NCBI GenBank assembly: GCA_900555365.1 | Contig: USKO01000053.1 | Coordinates: forward strand, 1-5,049 | Direction of reading: 5' to 3' | From: an uncultured Bacillota bacterium | GTDB taxonomy: Bacteria; Bacillota; Clostridia; Christensenellales; UBA1242 | Length of the DNA: 5,049 nt | Part shown: one piece after another, positions 4,471 to 5,049 of the stretch | Numbering within the stretch: position 1 is the first letter of the stretch | Layout: each line of letters starts with the position of its first letter | The notes under the pieces: generated by a model | Seen by the model: only the letters and a program-made list of their open reading frames with translations | What the model was told of the DNA's origin: nothing | Databases searched by the model: none | Translations under genes and position numbers: made by a program

Positions 4471-5049
4471 TTACATATCTACGCTAGCAATTCGCTTCCA
4501 AGGGGCTTTTCCGCCAACCCAGTGATCACCACCGCAACGGAAACACCAGTTTTTCCAATAACTTACTCTACAATTTCTATTCATACAATAAAAAGTTGAA
4601 ACTCTTGAAGAGCCAGCAGTGATAAACATAACGCCGCCAGTAAATATTGCCAAGTCCATTGGTCTATAACTTTTAAAAATTGACCTTTTGTGACAAACTG
4701 GACAGATACCTTCAGCTCTTGGCGCCATACCTTTTACAAGTGCATTTTTTCTTGCAATTGCCACATTAAATTTTTGCCCTTTAGCATTTTTTCGTTTTGC
4801 TGCAACTCTAACAGTTGTTTTTTGAGGACCTGCTGCTTTACTAACATTTTGTTTTAGCTTTTGCCATTGCTCTTTTTCAAGATTTCTAGACTCTTGTTCA
4901 AATTCAGCTGCCTCTTCATCTGTTGTAGTATCTGTATCATCTCCATAAAAAACATCATCACCGAAGCCATCGCCAGTATCTTCGCCGAAACCATCTTCTT
5001 CCTCTTCTTCGTCTTTCTCTTCTTCCTCTTCTTCATCTTTTGCTGCTCT
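4471..5049 (-). CDS. Acidic protein with a six-cysteine zinc-ribbon-like C-terminus (5' end beyond window)
   Basis: The frame is open from the right edge to TAA at 4473-4471, giving 192 visible residues. There is no upstream ATG in frame; the first GTG (4764) falls in the middle of continuous coding-like sequence, so the true start is outside the window. Visible residues 5-19 are almost all Glu/Asp. Residues 20-45 are Gly/Asp/Phe-rich with the repeated GFG(E/D)D. Residues 57-95 are a basic, probably helical linker (EKEQWQKLK, AAKRKNAKGQK). The C-terminal 97 residues carry three Cys pairs: C116-P-V-C119-H, C155-MNRN-C160 and C169-F-R-C172, plus H120 and H176. This suits one or two zinc sites and possibly nucleic-acid or protein binding. 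The segment DLAIFTGGVMFITAGSS between the first two pairs is hydrophobic, but I would not call it a membrane span. I recognise no family. The transcript probably ends at the palindromic terminators downstream. Confidence 0.8.
   Translation of the reverse strand, partial: RAAKDEEEEEEKDEEEEEDGFGEDTGDGFGDDVFYGDDTDTTTDEEAAEFEQESRNLEKEQWQKLKQNVSKAAGPQKTTVRVAAKRKNAKGQKFNVAIARKNALVKGMAPRAEGICPVCHKRSIFKSYRPMDLAIFTGGVMFITAGSSRVSTFYCMNRNCRVSYWKNWCFRCGGDHWVGGKAPWKRIASVDM

Noticed and set aside
4366..4599. Plus-strand frame of 77 residues starting inside the inverted-repeat element
   Set aside because: It runs from the element through a palindrome and antisense across the zinc-ribbon domain, with no ribosome binding site and no recognisable protein.
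4854..5036. Minus-strand frame coding a Lys/Arg-rich 60-residue peptide
   Set aside because: It is the out-of-phase reading of the Glu/Asp-coding tract of the zinc-ribbon gene. The Glu frame continues into a cysteine-patterned domain, while this one stops.
1..5049. CRISPR arrays, tRNA or rRNA genes, riboswitch-like leaders
   Set aside because: I saw no regularly spaced repeats, cloverleaf sequence or rRNA-like stretch. The only long gap is explained by the palindromes and the inverted-repeat element.

Overview
This is a low-GC window from what is most likely a Firmicutes (Bacillota) genome, probably an uncultured clostridial or related lineage. The evidence is the AT-rich coding style, strong GGAGG-type ribosome binding sites, and the gene order holB - ricT(yaaT) - trmN6(yabB), which matches the Bacillus subtilis holB-yaaT-yabA-yabB neighbourhood. 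TAA, TAG and TGA all act as stops, so nothing suggests a recoded genetic code. I cannot name a genus from sequence alone.

All confidently identified genes lie on the minus strand, so the window reads right to left. The right edge (4471-5049) holds the C-terminal 192 residues of an unrecognised protein: a very acidic low-complexity stretch, a basic linker and a six-cysteine zinc-ribbon-like C-terminus. It has no ATG inside the window, and its start lies off the edge. Next comes a 333-base gene-free gap (4138-4470). It contains a 153-bp MITE-like element with 17-bp terminal inverted repeats and a strong internal hairpin, flanked by two identical 22-bp palindromes. The distal palindrome, with its T-tract, is a good minus-strand intrinsic terminator.

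A compact operon follows: holB (DNA polymerase III delta-prime), ricT (PSP1-domain Fe-S protein), trmN6 (tRNA1(Val) A37 N6-methyltransferase), a GNAT acetyltransferase with an unexplained C-terminal half, and a YgjV-family membrane protein. holB and ricT overlap by 10 nt, ricT and trmN6 are 9 nt apart, and trmN6 and the GNAT gene are 3 nt apart. Together these genes touch replication (clamp loading), the RicAFT-type complex that acts on RNA processing and sporulation, and tRNA modification. This is a conserved housekeeping association rather than an obvious pathway. The yabA replication-control gene found between yaaT and yabB in B. subtilis is absent.

The left edge (1-146) is ambiguous. A minus-strand gene start with a textbook AGGAGG site competes with an open plus-strand frame ending at 146. 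The most unusual material is the MITE/palindrome arrangement, the zinc-ribbon protein, the GNAT extension, and a delta-prime subunit lacking both a recognisable P-loop and the zinc module.
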